DNA of 64,000 bases from Chryseobacterium sp. POL2 (GCF_011058315.1 NZ_CP049298.1:1426001-1490000), one strand, 5' to 3'; positions 45,424-53,870 are shown, numbered from the stretch's first letter. The notes: generated by a model not told the origin, from the letters alone. Numbers and translations are program-made.

Positions 45424-46347
45424 ATGGCTCGCCAGAAATCATACATTTATCAACCAGCTTTATTAAAGGAAAAACAACTCGGCAACTTGGTTGAAAACAA
45501 AACCTCGTACACGCTGGAAAATTGTGAGTTTAGTATTTATGAAACCCACCAAAGTGCTTTTAATGTAAGATTACATTTTAATGAACTTGCTTTTACTGCG
45601 ATGCTGCGTGGGAAAAAACGATTAAAACTAGATGGCAAATCAGACTATTTTGAATATCTCCCAGGAGAAAGTGTTTTAATGTCGCCAGGCGGTACCATGA
45701 TTATCGATTTTCCAGAAGCAGACCTATCGCCTTCGCAATGTATTTCTTTGAGCCTTAATGCGGAATTTATAGAAAACACGCTCCAAAACCTTAATCTGTA
45801 TAATCCAAAAGTTGATGAAAGTAACTCTTGGGACCTTCAACACGACGAGTATTTTCTGTTCAACACGCCTTCTCTAGCTTCTGCAACTAATAATCTTATG
45901 CGGATTGCCATGGACGATAACACGCACAAAGATCTGATGGCAGATTTTGCTCTAAAAGAACTTCTTATTCGGTTAATGCAAACGCAAGGCAGCAAAATGC
46001 TAGAACAACATCTTAATAAAACCCAATCGCGGATGGGCTTTGTAGTCGATTATATCAGAAAAAATCTTCACCAAAAACTCAATATCGACCAAATGGCAAA
46101 AATGGCTTACGTGAGCCATTCGAATTTCTTTAAAATGTTTAAACAAGAATTTGGACTTTCTCCGAATGATTTTATTTTAAAAGAACGGATAAACAAAGCC
46201 AAAGAACTTCTAAAAAACCAATTTAGCATCAAAGAAGTAGCCTTCCAAACAGGTTTTACAGACACCAATTATTTTACTAGAGTTTTTAAGCAATTTGAAG
46301 GAACAACGCCCAAATCCTTTCAAAACAAGAGTATAATATTACAATAA
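45424..46347 (+). CDS. AraC-family transcriptional regulator, likely of the aldehyde dehydrogenase gene
   Basis: A 307-residue regulator with an N-terminal cupin-like sensing domain of the AraC_N type (YLPGESVLMSPGG) and a C-terminal pair of HTH motifs (IDQMAKMAYVSHSNFFKMF; FSIKEVAFQTGFTDTNYFTR). It is divergent from the aldehyde dehydrogenase gene with 255 bp between the starts, the arrangement expected for local control. The inducer is presumably an aldehyde or alcohol, by inference. Confidence 0.9.
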   Translation: MARQKSYIYQPALLKEKQLGNLVENKTSYTLENCEFSIYETHQSAFNVRLHFNELAFTAMLRGKKRLKLDGKSDYFEYLPGESVLMSPGGTMIIDFPEADLSPSQCISLSLNAEFIENTLQNLNLYNPKVDESNSWDLQHDEYFLFNTPSLASATNNLMRIAMDDNTHKDLMADFALKELLIRLMQTQGSKMLEQHLNKTQSRMGFVVDYIRKNLHQKLNIDQMAKMAYVSHSNFFKMFKQEFGLSPNDFILKERINKAKELLKNQFSIKEVAFQTGFTDTNYFTRVFKQFEGTTPKSFQNKSIILQ

Positions 46348-46369
46348 AAGCCCCACAATGAGGCTTTAT
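46346..46369. terminator. Terminator between the AraC gene and HMG-CoA synthase
   Basis: AAAGCC pairs with GGCTTT across a short loop, with A- and T-rich flanks. The two convergent genes share it. Confidence 0.6.
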
Positions 46370-46398
46370 ACTTTTATAATAAATCGGTATATTTTGTA

Positions 46399-47724
46399 TT
46401 AAAACTTATAATATCTCGCGCCTTTCAAAACAGGATTTTCTTGTTCAATAAAATCTAATCTGAACGCTTTTCTCTCAAGATTAATAGAAGTTTCTAATTG
46501 TTTACGGTGAAGCTTTTCGTAGGTTTCAAAATCAATACTTTGACGATTTTTTAACACCTCAAACAAATCCCAAGTCGATACCACCGATTTCCAATTCTCA
46601 CCAATTTTGGCTTCAAAAACTTTGGCCTTCGACCCACTTCCATACGCGAAGAATCCTAGTTGTTGACCCGATAATTCTTCATGTTCGTTAAAAGCAGTTT
46701 GTAGCGCGGACAATAATGCCATAAAAATTGAAGCCGTGTACATATTTCCGATTTCGGAAGAAGCACGCTGAGAATATTCTATTTTTTGTTGGACAAGATC
46801 TTTATAAACGTCACTATTGGAAACTGCTTTCAGCGCTTCATTCGACTCGTATTCTAGGTTGTTTTCTATGGCAAACAACTCTGGAAATACACGTTTTCCA
46901 TGAAAAGCATAAGGCAAATGGAAAATCAAAAAACGCCAATCTTCAAAAGCCTTTGTTGCTATATTTTTTTCTTGTTTAAAATGATTGTAAGCCTCTTTAA
47001 TTCGGTTTTTAAAACATTCATTAGAATAATGTCCATCGAAAACAGGTTCGTCAGAAAAAACTTCTATTTTGTCAGGAAAAGTTTCTGGGGCATTTTGGAG
47101 GTCTTCTTTTTTGAAAGCACGACGGGGCTTGAAGAAGTCGTAAACACTTTCTGTCCCGACGCCCCAAAAATTATCAATCTGCAAAAGATCTGGTTTAGCA
47201 GAAATTAACAACGCCACAGCGCCAGCGCCTTGGGTATATTCGCCTCCCGAAGCCAACTCGTATTTAGCATAATCGGAAGCCACAACAATCGCCTTTTTAG
47301 TAGGATTAACGCGCACAAAATCGAGGGCATTTTGCAACGCATCCACACCGCCAATGCATGCAAAAGTCATGTCCACCACATCGCAATTTTTGAAACATCT
47401 TTCTCCAAAGCTTTCTGACAAAGCCTTTTCTAACATACTAACAGCAATCGTCGCCGTAGGTTTTGCAGCATCTAGCGCACTTTCTGTACCTAGATAGAGC
47501 CGTGCAATGTCTTTGGGATTAATTTTAAAATCTTGAATAAGTTTCAGAAGCGCTTCTGCCGCCATTGTCGCGGTATCCTCGTGGACATCGGGCATGGCCA
47601 TCTTGTGTAGGCCTAGGCCTTTTTCAAGTTTTAAAGGGTCAATATTTCTTTGATTTGCAAGTTCTTTTATTTCTAAATATAAATGTGGGATGTAATAACT
47701 CGCTGCTTCAACACCAATGTTCAT
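46399..47724 (-). CDS. mvaS: Hydroxymethylglutaryl-CoA synthase
   Basis: A 441-residue thiolase-fold enzyme that condenses acetoacetyl-CoA with acetyl-CoA to HMG-CoA, the first committed step of the mevalonate route to isoprenoids. The catalytic Cys is in VDMTFACIGGVDAL near residue 118, with the catalytic Glu expected in the LYLGTESALDAAKPT region and the His in FHLPYAFHGKRVFPE. It supplies precursors for menaquinone and the carotenoids encoded at 22-27 kb, though the genes are not linked in an operon. Confidence 0.95.
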   Translation of the reverse strand: MNIGVEAASYYIPHLYLEIKELANQRNIDPLKLEKGLGLHKMAMPDVHEDTATMAAEALLKLIQDFKINPKDIARLYLGTESALDAAKPTATIAVSMLEKALSESFGERCFKNCDVVDMTFACIGGVDALQNALDFVRVNPTKKAIVVASDYAKYELASGGEYTQGAGAVALLISAKPDLLQIDNFWGVGTESVYDFFKPRRAFKKEDLQNAPETFPDKIEVFSDEPVFDGHYSNECFKNRIKEAYNHFKQEKNIATKAFEDWRFLIFHLPYAFHGKRVFPELFAIENNLEYESNEALKAVSNSDVYKDLVQQKIEYSQRASSEIGNMYTASIFMALLSALQTAFNEHEELSGQQLGFFAYGSGSKAKVFEAKIGENWKSVVSTWDLFEVLKNRQSIDFETYEKLHRKQLETSINLERKAFRLDFIEQENPVLKGARYYKF

Positions 47725-47831
47725 CTTCTTAAAATTTGTACGAAGTTATAAAATACCGCAATTTTAAACTTAAAAATAAGTGAGAAAAATATAGAAATTC
47801 CATATTTTAGGATCGCAATGGACTAATTTGT

Positions 47832-47867
47832 TTCCAAAACCTGACGCTCTCTTTCCTTGTTTTGGAA
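47832..47867. other. Inverted repeat upstream of mvaS
   Basis: TTCCAAAAC at 47832-47840 pairs perfectly with GTTTTGGAA at 47859-47867. No gene overlaps it, and its role is unclear. Confidence 0.5.
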
Positions 47868-47882
47868 GCGAATTTTATTCTC

Positions 47883-47970
47883 TGCGCACAGAAGGCTTAA
47901 CGGATGCGCATCGGTGACTTGACGCGTGCGCACAGACGAGACAACGCGTGCGCACCAACTGACGGCTTTG
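47883..47970. repeat. Four tandem 22-bp units beginning TGCGCAY
   Basis: Units start at 47883, 47905, 47927 and 47949, each with TGCGCAC or TGCGCAT followed by 15 variable bases; units 2 and 3 end ACGCG. The period is exactly 22 bp, two turns of the helix. The patch is far richer in GC than its surroundings. It lies in the intergenic space between mvaS and the integrative element. Confidence 0.75.
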
Positions 47971-48115
47971 CTTTTTAGCTGTATTTATCGGGCTTTATAG
48001 CGCTTATACAACTACAAAACAGATCGCACAACAATTAGGAATAATCAAAAACCGTATTATAAAAACTTGACAAACTTATACTTTTTTCAATCGGTTGGAA
48101 TTTGGTTGGAATTTC

Positions 48116-48182
48116 CAACAAACAAAAAACCCTACATTATTTGTTATCAATAGATTAGGGTTTGTAATTTAGGTGCCTAGCG
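48116..48182. repeat. Left attachment site of the tRNA-Cys element
   Basis: Sixty-seven bases match 53804-53870 with about five differences. The right part (AGGTGCCTAGCG) is the 3' end of tRNA-Cys, and the rest includes the tRNA terminator hairpin. This copy has no tRNA body attached, so it marks the distal end of the inserted DNA. Confidence 0.9.
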
Positions 48183-48290
48183 TACCTAAATAACGGTTTT
48201 TGTTACTTTTTCATAAAATCAAAAAACCTTTTCAAACTCCCATTAATAAAGGATTTTTTATTGTTTTGGATTTTATGGGATTGCATAAGA

Positions 48291-48334
48291 TTTCAAAATT
48301 ATCGGGAAAATATCGGGAAAGTTTTTTATCTTTG
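48291..48334 (+). promoter_or_regulatory. Integrase arm-site pair and integrase promoter
   Basis: Two ATCGGGAAA boxes 11 bp apart (48301-48309 and 48312-48320) lie directly before TATCTTTG at 48327-48334, an exact Bacteroidota -7 element. Integrase bound at the arm boxes would cover its own promoter, which suggests autoregulation. An identical box pair stands at 53772-53801. Confidence 0.65.
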
Positions 48335-48354
48335 ATTTGTTCAAAATCAATACA

Positions 48355-49647
48355 ATGGCATCAATTAAATTTTTCATTCGTTCAAAAACGGATAGTTCTC
48401 AAATTTATCTAAGGTTTACGGTCGGATATAGAAATGAATATCAACTAAAGACAGGTTTTAAAATCAACGTTAACGATTGGAGCAAAGAAAAATCTTTACC
48501 AAAACAAAATGCCCCACAAAACAAACAAATAACAACCCAACTAAAAGGATTAGAAACTCATATTTTAAACGAATATAATTCTGATTACTCAAAAGGTGTA
48601 ATTTTCTCAAAAGAATGGTTGTCCGAAAAGATAGATTCTTTTTTCAATCGTATTGAAGTCAAAACAGACGATTCCGTATTTCTTAATTACTTACAAAACT
48701 TCACCGATTTTAAACGTAGTACATCATCATATACCGAATGTACACTAAGGAAATACAACAACCTCAACGACCGTTTTTCTGACTATCAAAAAAAGAAAAA
48801 GAAAACTTTCTTACTGCAAGATATTGATGCAAAAACATTAATTGACTTTAAAAATTATTTGGTTAATAGTTGCGACCTTATGGAAACCACAGCAGTACGA
48901 TTTATTAAGAATTTCAAAACGGTAATATTTGATGCAGAAACCAACGGAAAACAAATACACCACCAAATAAGAGGTTTTAGTGCTGGAACAACAAACACCG
49001 AGTACAAAGTATTCTTATCATTTGATGAGATTGAAAGAATAAAGGAGGTACAAACTATTAATACAGATTGGAATACTGCAAGAGATTGGCTCGTTTTAGG
49101 ATGCTATTTGGGGCAACGTGCGAGCGATTTACTACGAATGACCAACCGCATGATTTACACCAAAACAGACAGCGAGGGAAACTCGTTTAGATTTATAGAA
49201 ATAACGCAGCAGAAAACAGGCGAAAAGGTTGTAATTCCGTTACATGATGAGGTGGAAACTATTTTAACAAAATACAATGGTGATTTTCCTCCTACATTCG
49301 CCAATAACTTTGATTCTAATGCAGTGCTATTTAATCGACATATTAAGAAAGTTTGTGAGCTGGCAGGGATCCACGAAATGATAAAAGGCAAAGTTTACGA
49401 TGAGGTAAAAAAGAAAAACGAAATTGTAGAAACTGAAAAATACAATCTAGTAAGTTCGCACGTTTGCAGACGTTCCTTTGCAACTAATTTTTACGGTAAC
49501 AAACTATTTACAACACCTCAACTGATGGCAATTACAGGACATAAAACAGAGTCTATGTTTTTAAACTATATCGGGAAAACTGCGGACGATTGGGCGATGC
49601 AAACCGCCAAAACTTTTAAAGAATTAAAAAATCAAAAAATATCATAA
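48355..49647 (+). CDS. int: Tyrosine recombinase/integrase of the tRNA-Cys element
   Basis: A 430-residue site-specific recombinase from ATG at 48355; an upstream TTG at 48337 in the same frame is too close to the -7 promoter motif at 48327-48334 to be the start. The N-terminal arm-binding domain (MASIKFFIRSKTDSSQIYLR) and a SAM-like core-binding domain precede the catalytic domain. Active-site residues are visible as Arg in LGQRASDLLRM, HxxR in SHVCRRSFATNF, His in ITGHKTESMF and the nucleophile Tyr in LNYIGKT. It should catalyse integration at, and excision from, tRNA-Cys. Confidence 0.95.
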   Translation: MASIKFFIRSKTDSSQIYLRFTVGYRNEYQLKTGFKINVNDWSKEKSLPKQNAPQNKQITTQLKGLETHILNEYNSDYSKGVIFSKEWLSEKIDSFFNRIEVKTDDSVFLNYLQNFTDFKRSTSSYTECTLRKYNNLNDRFSDYQKKKKKTFLLQDIDAKTLIDFKNYLVNSCDLMETTAVRFIKNFKTVIFDAETNGKQIHHQIRGFSAGTTNTEYKVFLSFDEIERIKEVQTINTDWNTARDWLVLGCYLGQRASDLLRMTNRMIYTKTDSEGNSFRFIEITQQKTGEKVVIPLHDEVETILTKYNGDFPPTFANNFDSNAVLFNRHIKKVCELAGIHEMIKGKVYDEVKKKNEIVETEKYNLVSSHVCRRSFATNFYGNKLFTTPQLMAITGHKTESMFLNYIGKTADDWAMQTAKTFKELKNQKIS

Positions 49648-49648
49648 G

Positions 49649-49951
49649 ATGGAAAAAGTTAACCCAATTTTATACAAAAATCTTACACCATTAGAATACG
49701 GAAAAGAGTTTGACCGTATTGATAAAGAAATTAAAGGTATGGATGATGTAGATTTTCAAATAATTATAAATACGGACATTCCATTTTATTTTGATTATAT
49801 GATAACCTATAATAAATACCGTAATTGTAAAGATTGTTACAATCCTACATTTAAGGAGTTTAAACAAAAACCAATATACGTTCAAAAGTCAGCATATACG
49901 CATTATTTAAAAATGTTATTTATGTTTCCTAGACGATTTCAACAAAATTAA
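49649..49951 (+). CDS. Small hypothetical protein of the integrative element
   Basis: A 100-residue protein whose ATG is 1 bp after the integrase stop, so it is probably cotranslated. It is rich in Tyr, Lys and Phe, with CKDCYNPTFKEF in the middle. No family recognised. Confidence 0.65.
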   Translation: MEKVNPILYKNLTPLEYGKEFDRIDKEIKGMDDVDFQIIINTDIPFYFDYMITYNKYRNCKDCYNPTFKEFKQKPIYVQKSAYTHYLKMLFMFPRRFQQN

Positions 49952-49982
49952 TCACAGGCAACCAATTACAAACGTTCAAAAT

Positions 49983-50762
49983 ATGTTTAGCAAAGACGAT
50001 ACATTAGATGAGTTCTACGAAAAATATCATAAAATAAGAGATGAGGATTACAAAATCAATTTACTACAAAATTATAATGATAGTGGTAATGATTATCATA
50101 CATTTCTAAATAATGAAAAAACAAAATTTACAAATTATTTAGAAACTATTGACGACATCCTAGACCCAATGTTAGAAAAAGGGTGGGACAAATTAAACGA
50201 ATTAGAACTGAATTTTTCGGACGATGAAATTAAGATAATCGAAAAAACAATCGAAGATTATTTTAAAGACATTCCCGAAATTAAGTTTATGGTAAGTTTT
50301 CTTTTGGTTGAAGAATTACTTCAAAAAATTAACATCCACCACTCAAAAGAAATATTAAAAGAATACTGCGAATATAGTGTAGGTGATAAATATGTAACCC
50401 TGCAACAAAATATAATTAAAGAAAAATGCAAAGAGGCGGTACTTTTTTTTAATGTAGAAATACAAAAAGAGCAAATAAAGGGATTAAATCAAAAAATTAA
50501 ATCCAAACCGAAACCAGCATTATCAAATCCGAAAAAACTAGCATTACTATATGAATTAGGAATATTTGATTTGCCAATTATGAAAAATTTAACGAGTGAA
50601 AAACAAAATGAAATTATTGGTTTACTGCTAGATGCTGACAAAATAGAATTTGTGTACAAAAACCGATTAAACATTGACTCAAAAAACCCTAGTTATCAAA
50701 TCGATAAATACGGAGCATACAAGTATTTAGAAGAAATGCAAAAATTAATTTCTGACATCTAA
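49983..50762 (+). CDS. Hypothetical acidic helical protein of the integrative element
   Basis: A 259-residue soluble protein with many Glu, Lys and Asp residues and long predicted helices (EKCKEAVLFFNVEIQKEQIK). The C-terminal third (PKKLALLYELGIFDLPIM and later YQIDKYGAYKYLEEMQKL) resembles the ends of several uncharacterised proteins in Bacteroidota mobile elements. No catalytic motif. It ends 35 bp before a GGGAGTG hairpin. Confidence 0.7.
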   Translation: MFSKDDTLDEFYEKYHKIRDEDYKINLLQNYNDSGNDYHTFLNNEKTKFTNYLETIDDILDPMLEKGWDKLNELELNFSDDEIKIIEKTIEDYFKDIPEIKFMVSFLLVEELLQKINIHHSKEILKEYCEYSVGDKYVTLQQNIIKEKCKEAVLFFNVEIQKEQIKGLNQKIKSKPKPALSNPKKLALLYELGIFDLPIMKNLTSEKQNEIIGLLLDADKIEFVYKNRLNIDSKNPSYQIDKYGAYKYLEEMQKLISDI

Positions 50763-50797
50763 TAAACCCCTTTACCATTCTTTATGGGAGCGATATG

Positions 50798-50817
50798 GGA
50801 GTGTTTATGCACTCCCT
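50798..50817 (+). terminator. GGGAGTG hairpin, copy 1
   Basis: GGGAGTG at 50798-50804 pairs with CACTCCC at 50811-50817 and is followed by TTAATTCGTT. A similar hairpin with similar downstream sequence stands at 51831-51850. It could be a weak terminator or a 5'-leader element of the HTH gene 53 bp further on. Confidence 0.5.
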
Positions 50818-50869
50818 TAATTCGTTATAAACAGACCTTTGTCTCATAGAAATTCAAAATATAGAAACT

Positions 50870-51154
50870 ATGAGTACAATCCAATTTATCGGAACAAATC
50901 CGACCGACCTAATTACGGAAATTAAAAACGCCTTAATTCCCGAACTAAAGGCGCAACTTTCCGCACAATTCCAACCAAAAGAGCCAACGGAATACCTCAC
51001 ACGTTCCGAAGTCTGCAAACTTTTAAAAATAGACCTTTCAAGTCTACACAGATGGAGAAAAGAGGGGAAGATACCTAGTTATGGCGTTGGGAATCGTGTG
51101 TACTTCAAACGTTCCGAAGTGGAGCAAATTATTAACAAAAACAAATTGAGTTAA
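50870..51154 (+). CDS. Helix-turn-helix protein, excisionase-like
   Basis: A 94-residue protein. The C-terminal half is a MerR/excisionase-type winged helix (YLTRSEVCKLLKIDLSSLHR and GVGNRVYFKRSEVEQII). In elements of this kind such proteins direct excision or control replication genes. It starts 53 bp after a hairpin and is followed 2 bp later by the next gene. Confidence 0.85.
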   Translation: MSTIQFIGTNPTDLITEIKNALIPELKAQLSAQFQPKEPTEYLTRSEVCKLLKIDLSSLHRWRKEGKIPSYGVGNRVYFKRSEVEQIINKNKLS

Positions 51155-51156
51155 TA

Positions 51157-51567
51157 ATGAAAACGGCAACCACTTACATACCCGACAGCTACAAGTTAGC
51201 CTATACCATAGATGAGGTAAAAAAGACCTTTGCACAATTCAAATTGCAGTCTGCAGAAAAACCGCTACTATCGGAACTTATCCGCCTAGAAAAAAATAAC
51301 GGATATAACAATACCACAGGGGCAAATTTACTTTTAAGAATCCGCAATGCTACCAATTGGAGCAAATGCACCTTAACAGGATTAAGACCAACAGGAACGC
51401 CCGATTTCTATTATTCAGATTTACCGATAAATGGCGTAAAATCTTTGTGCGTTATCAAATACCTTTCCGAAGCTGGAACAATTGAAATACGAGCCTGTAA
51501 ACAATTTTACCCACATACCCCAACAGACCGCACCCGATTAGTAAAACACCTAATACAACACTTTTAA
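51157..51567 (+). CDS. Hypothetical protein of the integrative element
   Basis: A 136-residue protein, no family recognised. Features include TGANLLLRIRNATNWSKCTL and a basic C-terminus with RTRLVKHLIQHF. It is tightly spaced after the HTH gene and 2 bp before the next gene, so the three probably form one unit. Confidence 0.65.
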   Translation: MKTATTYIPDSYKLAYTIDEVKKTFAQFKLQSAEKPLLSELIRLEKNNGYNNTTGANLLLRIRNATNWSKCTLTGLRPTGTPDFYYSDLPINGVKSLCVIKYLSEAGTIEIRACKQFYPHTPTDRTRLVKHLIQHF

Positions 51568-51569
51568 AA

Positions 51570-51812
51570 ATGGAATTGAGAAAATTAGCCACCGTAATGG
51601 ATAACGCCAAAGATGAGTTAAAAAAAGGCGTTACCGCAAATTTTGAAAAAGAAATACTTAACCAATCATTCAAAGAGTTTGCCGACTTGCATTATATCCT
51701 CACAGGGGAAGTATTGGGAGTTATGCAATTTATGGAGTATCGGGATTGGTTGGATTGGTACAATAGCGATACTAAAAAAGAATACCCTAAAAAAATAAAA
51801 ACCCCATTTTAA
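51570..51812 (+). CDS. Small hypothetical protein of the integrative element
   Basis: An 80-residue protein, no family recognised. The central part (FKEFADLHYILTGEVLGVMQ) is helical. Probably cotranscribed with the two genes before it. Confidence 0.6.
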   Translation: MELRKLATVMDNAKDELKKGVTANFEKEILNQSFKEFADLHYILTGEVLGVMQFMEYRDWLDWYNSDTKKEYPKKIKTPF

Positions 51813-51830
51813 AACTAAGTAACAAAAAAA

Positions 51831-51850
51831 GGGAGTGTAAAAACGCTCCC
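51831..51850 (+). terminator. GGGAGTG hairpin, copy 2
   Basis: GGGAGTG pairs with CGCTCCC (one wobble pair), followed by TAATTTGTTC. It is related to the hairpin at 50798 and stands 61 bp before the Rep-like gene. Confidence 0.5.
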
Positions 51851-51910
51851 TAATTTGTTCAAAATATGTAATAGTGGCAACCATTACAATATGCCAAAGA
51901 TAGAAAAATA

Positions 51911-53197
51911 ATGATAGATAATACTAAGTTTTTAACGGATAATCAAACCATAATTGAGAGGTTGCAAACGCACCCCGATTTTGTGGTATGCAGACCAAAA
52001 ACAAACAATTATTATTCATTAAGGCATAAAGATTTTGGTATAAAATTAAGTTTGGATTTTCGCAAGGCAGTAGAAAACGGAAAGGTAGTTGGTTTTTGTC
52101 ATTTGGAAATAAATGTAAGTCCGCACTACCATTTTAACCAATACCGCCACAATGGTAATGATTTTACGCCATTACAGGCAATTAGTACAATTTCCGATAT
52201 TTTGACCTACTTAGATGTAAAACAACGAGAATACAACGAATTAAATGTTTGTAATATCGAATTTGGTTTAAACATTATTCCTGATGCAGATACAAAAGAC
52301 CTCATCAATGGACTTTATTTTTATAAAAAAACACCCTTTACTATTCCCGATACCAAAAAACCATATTTTAAAAAAACTGATGCAACCAACTACAAACAAA
52401 TAAAGGCATACGCCAAAGGTTTGCAGTTTTTGGATGTTCCACCGTACGGAATCAATCCAAATACATTTCGTTTTGAAGTTAAGAGCAAACAGGCAAAGAA
52501 TATATGCAAGTATGGAATAAACACCGCTACTGACTTGCTGAATTTGGAAACCTACAACCGATTAGGACAAAGTTTATTAAACGAATGGGATTTTATTCTA
52601 TGCAGTAACAAAGAACCCGATTTGAGCAATGCGAACACCGATGAGGTATATTTTATTGAACAGGGGGCAAACGTTGAATTTTGGAGCAAATTAATAACCG
52701 AAAAACACCGAAATACTTTCCAACTAAATAGGGAAAAATACTACAAAATATTGGGGAGAAAAAACAACCTCCACCAACAAATAAAAACCAAAATTGTAGA
52801 TAAAATTTTCATTTACTCAAAATGTGCAAATTCCACACAGCGAACCCCCATTAATAGGGAAAAGTTACAAAATGGAAAAACCACCTCCACACTGATAAAC
52901 TTGGAATATGCACATTTTACTAAATGTTTAGTAACAGGATTAAATATATCAATGCAAAAAAAAGGAAGTAAATTTTTATGTTTTTCAGGTCTGAAATATT
53001 ACAAAGAAAATGCACCCGAAATTTATAAAAGTTTAAAGAAAAAATTTTTGTCTGAAAAAATGAAAACTGAAAAAACAGAAAGGCAATTTTATTACATGGC
53101 TCACAATATTAGAAACTCCAAAACCAACCCGATACACAATAGGAAAAGTTTTGAGAAAAGGAACTACAATACACAACAATTACAAATTAACTTTTAA
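51911..53197 (+). CDS. Putative replication initiator resembling phage gene II/X-type Rep proteins
   Basis: A 428-residue protein. CNIEFGLNIIP, then IKAYAKGLQF and then NTFRFEVKSKQAKNICKYGI follow the order of motifs in filamentous-phage gpII and related Rep proteins, in which a YxKG segment is followed by a basic RxE strand. A His-rich stretch (SPHYHFNQYRH) might be the HUH metal site. The assignment is by pattern only. If right, the element could replicate as a rolling circle, and the repeats at 53607-53760 would be candidates for its origin. Confidence 0.45.
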   Translation: MIDNTKFLTDNQTIIERLQTHPDFVVCRPKTNNYYSLRHKDFGIKLSLDFRKAVENGKVVGFCHLEINVSPHYHFNQYRHNGNDFTPLQAISTISDILTYLDVKQREYNELNVCNIEFGLNIIPDADTKDLINGLYFYKKTPFTIPDTKKPYFKKTDATNYKQIKAYAKGLQFLDVPPYGINPNTFRFEVKSKQAKNICKYGINTATDLLNLETYNRLGQSLLNEWDFILCSNKEPDLSNANTDEVYFIEQGANVEFWSKLITEKHRNTFQLNREKYYKILGRKNNLHQQIKTKIVDKIFIYSKCANSTQRTPINREKLQNGKTTSTLINLEYAHFTKCLVTGLNISMQKKGSKFLCFSGLKYYKENAPEIYKSLKKKFLSEKMKTEKTERQFYYMAHNIRNSKTNPIHNRKSFEKRNYNTQQLQINF

Positions 53198-53217
53198 TAT
53201 AATTTAATATCACTACA

Positions 53218-53565
53218 ATGGCAAAACAGAACACAAAAGAATTTGAGTTTGAAATTAGAATCAAAGACAAAGAACCGTTAACAATTCAAGATGTAGACCT
53301 AAGGCAATCGTACTGGGATTATATTTCAGAAATTGAGAGAATAAAACCGCAAACGGTTGAGGATTGGGGAGAATGCGACATGCTGGACGATTTAATGCAA
53401 AACTACTTCACATGGAAATTAATTCACAAAGAAAACAATTTGGATATTACGGAAGAAATGGGAGACATTGAGGATTTTATAACAAAGTATCTGAAAAAGT
53501 TTTATTTAGTAATGCAGATGGATGAACTTAACCGATTACCGCCAGCCTTTCAAATTACAGACTAA
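53218..53565 (+). CDS. Small hypothetical protein, last gene of the integrative element
   Basis: A 115-residue acidic protein (VEDWGECDMLDDLMQNYFTW) starting 20 bp after the Rep-like gene. No family recognised. It is followed by a short hairpin (CCACC/GGTGG) with a T-run near 53574-53597, which probably ends the transcript. Confidence 0.65.
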   Translation: MAKQNTKEFEFEIRIKDKEPLTIQDVDLRQSYWDYISEIERIKPQTVEDWGECDMLDDLMQNYFTWKLIHKENNLDITEEMGDIEDFITKYLKKFYLVMQMDELNRLPPAFQITD

Positions 53566-53606
53566 CAACAGAGCCACCCGATAAGGTGGTTTTTTTGTTT
53601 TCTACA

Positions 53607-53760
53607 AATTTTCGGAGTCCATAAAAAGGGAATTAGTTAATATTATTTAATATAGGTTCGCCCTATGATATGTAATATATGTTATATGGGTCATAGTTAA
53701 TATAGTTAATATCGGTTGGGGTTTTTTTATACCGAATTTTCGGACTCCATAAAAAATGAA
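53607..53760. repeat. Repeat cluster, candidate origin of the integrative element
   Basis: Two copies of ATTTTCGGAnTCCATAAAAA (about 53608-53627 and 53735-53754) flank a region with AGTTAATAT three times. Repeats near the end of a Rep-encoding element are typical of origins. The function is inferred. Confidence 0.45.
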
Positions 53761-53803
53761 ATTCTACACGATTTTAAAATTATCGGGAAAATATCGGGAA
53801 ACA

Positions 53804-53870
53804 CAACAAACAAAAAACCCTAAACTATTTGTTATCAATAGATTAGGGTTTAGAATTGAGGTGCCTAGCG
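53804..53870. repeat. Right attachment site, including the tRNA-Cys 3' end and terminator
   Basis: Sixty-seven bases match the left site. The hairpin ACCCTAA.../...TTAGGGT with a T-run on the minus strand is the tRNA terminator, so integration restores both the 3' end and the terminator of the tRNA. Confidence 0.88.

Larger units (their letters stand above)
48116..53870 (+). mobile_element. 5.7-kb integrative element in tRNA-Cys with integrase and Rep-like protein
   Basis: Direct repeats of 67 bp bound the element, giving a 5,688-bp circular form. All eight genes read rightward: tyrosine recombinase, two hypotheticals, an HTH protein, two small hypotheticals, a replication-initiator-like protein and a last small protein. 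Both ends carry the same pair of ATCGGGAAA boxes (48291-48320 and 53772-53801), as expected for integrase arm sites. There is no conjugation, capsid or toxin gene that I recognise. It may be an integrating plasmid, a phage satellite or a reduced inovirus-like element. Confidence 0.85.

Noticed and set aside
48337-48354. TTG start codon extending the integrase by six residues
   Set aside because: It is 3 bp after the -7 promoter motif, so a transcript would begin at or inside it; the ATG at 48355 starts the conserved N-terminus.
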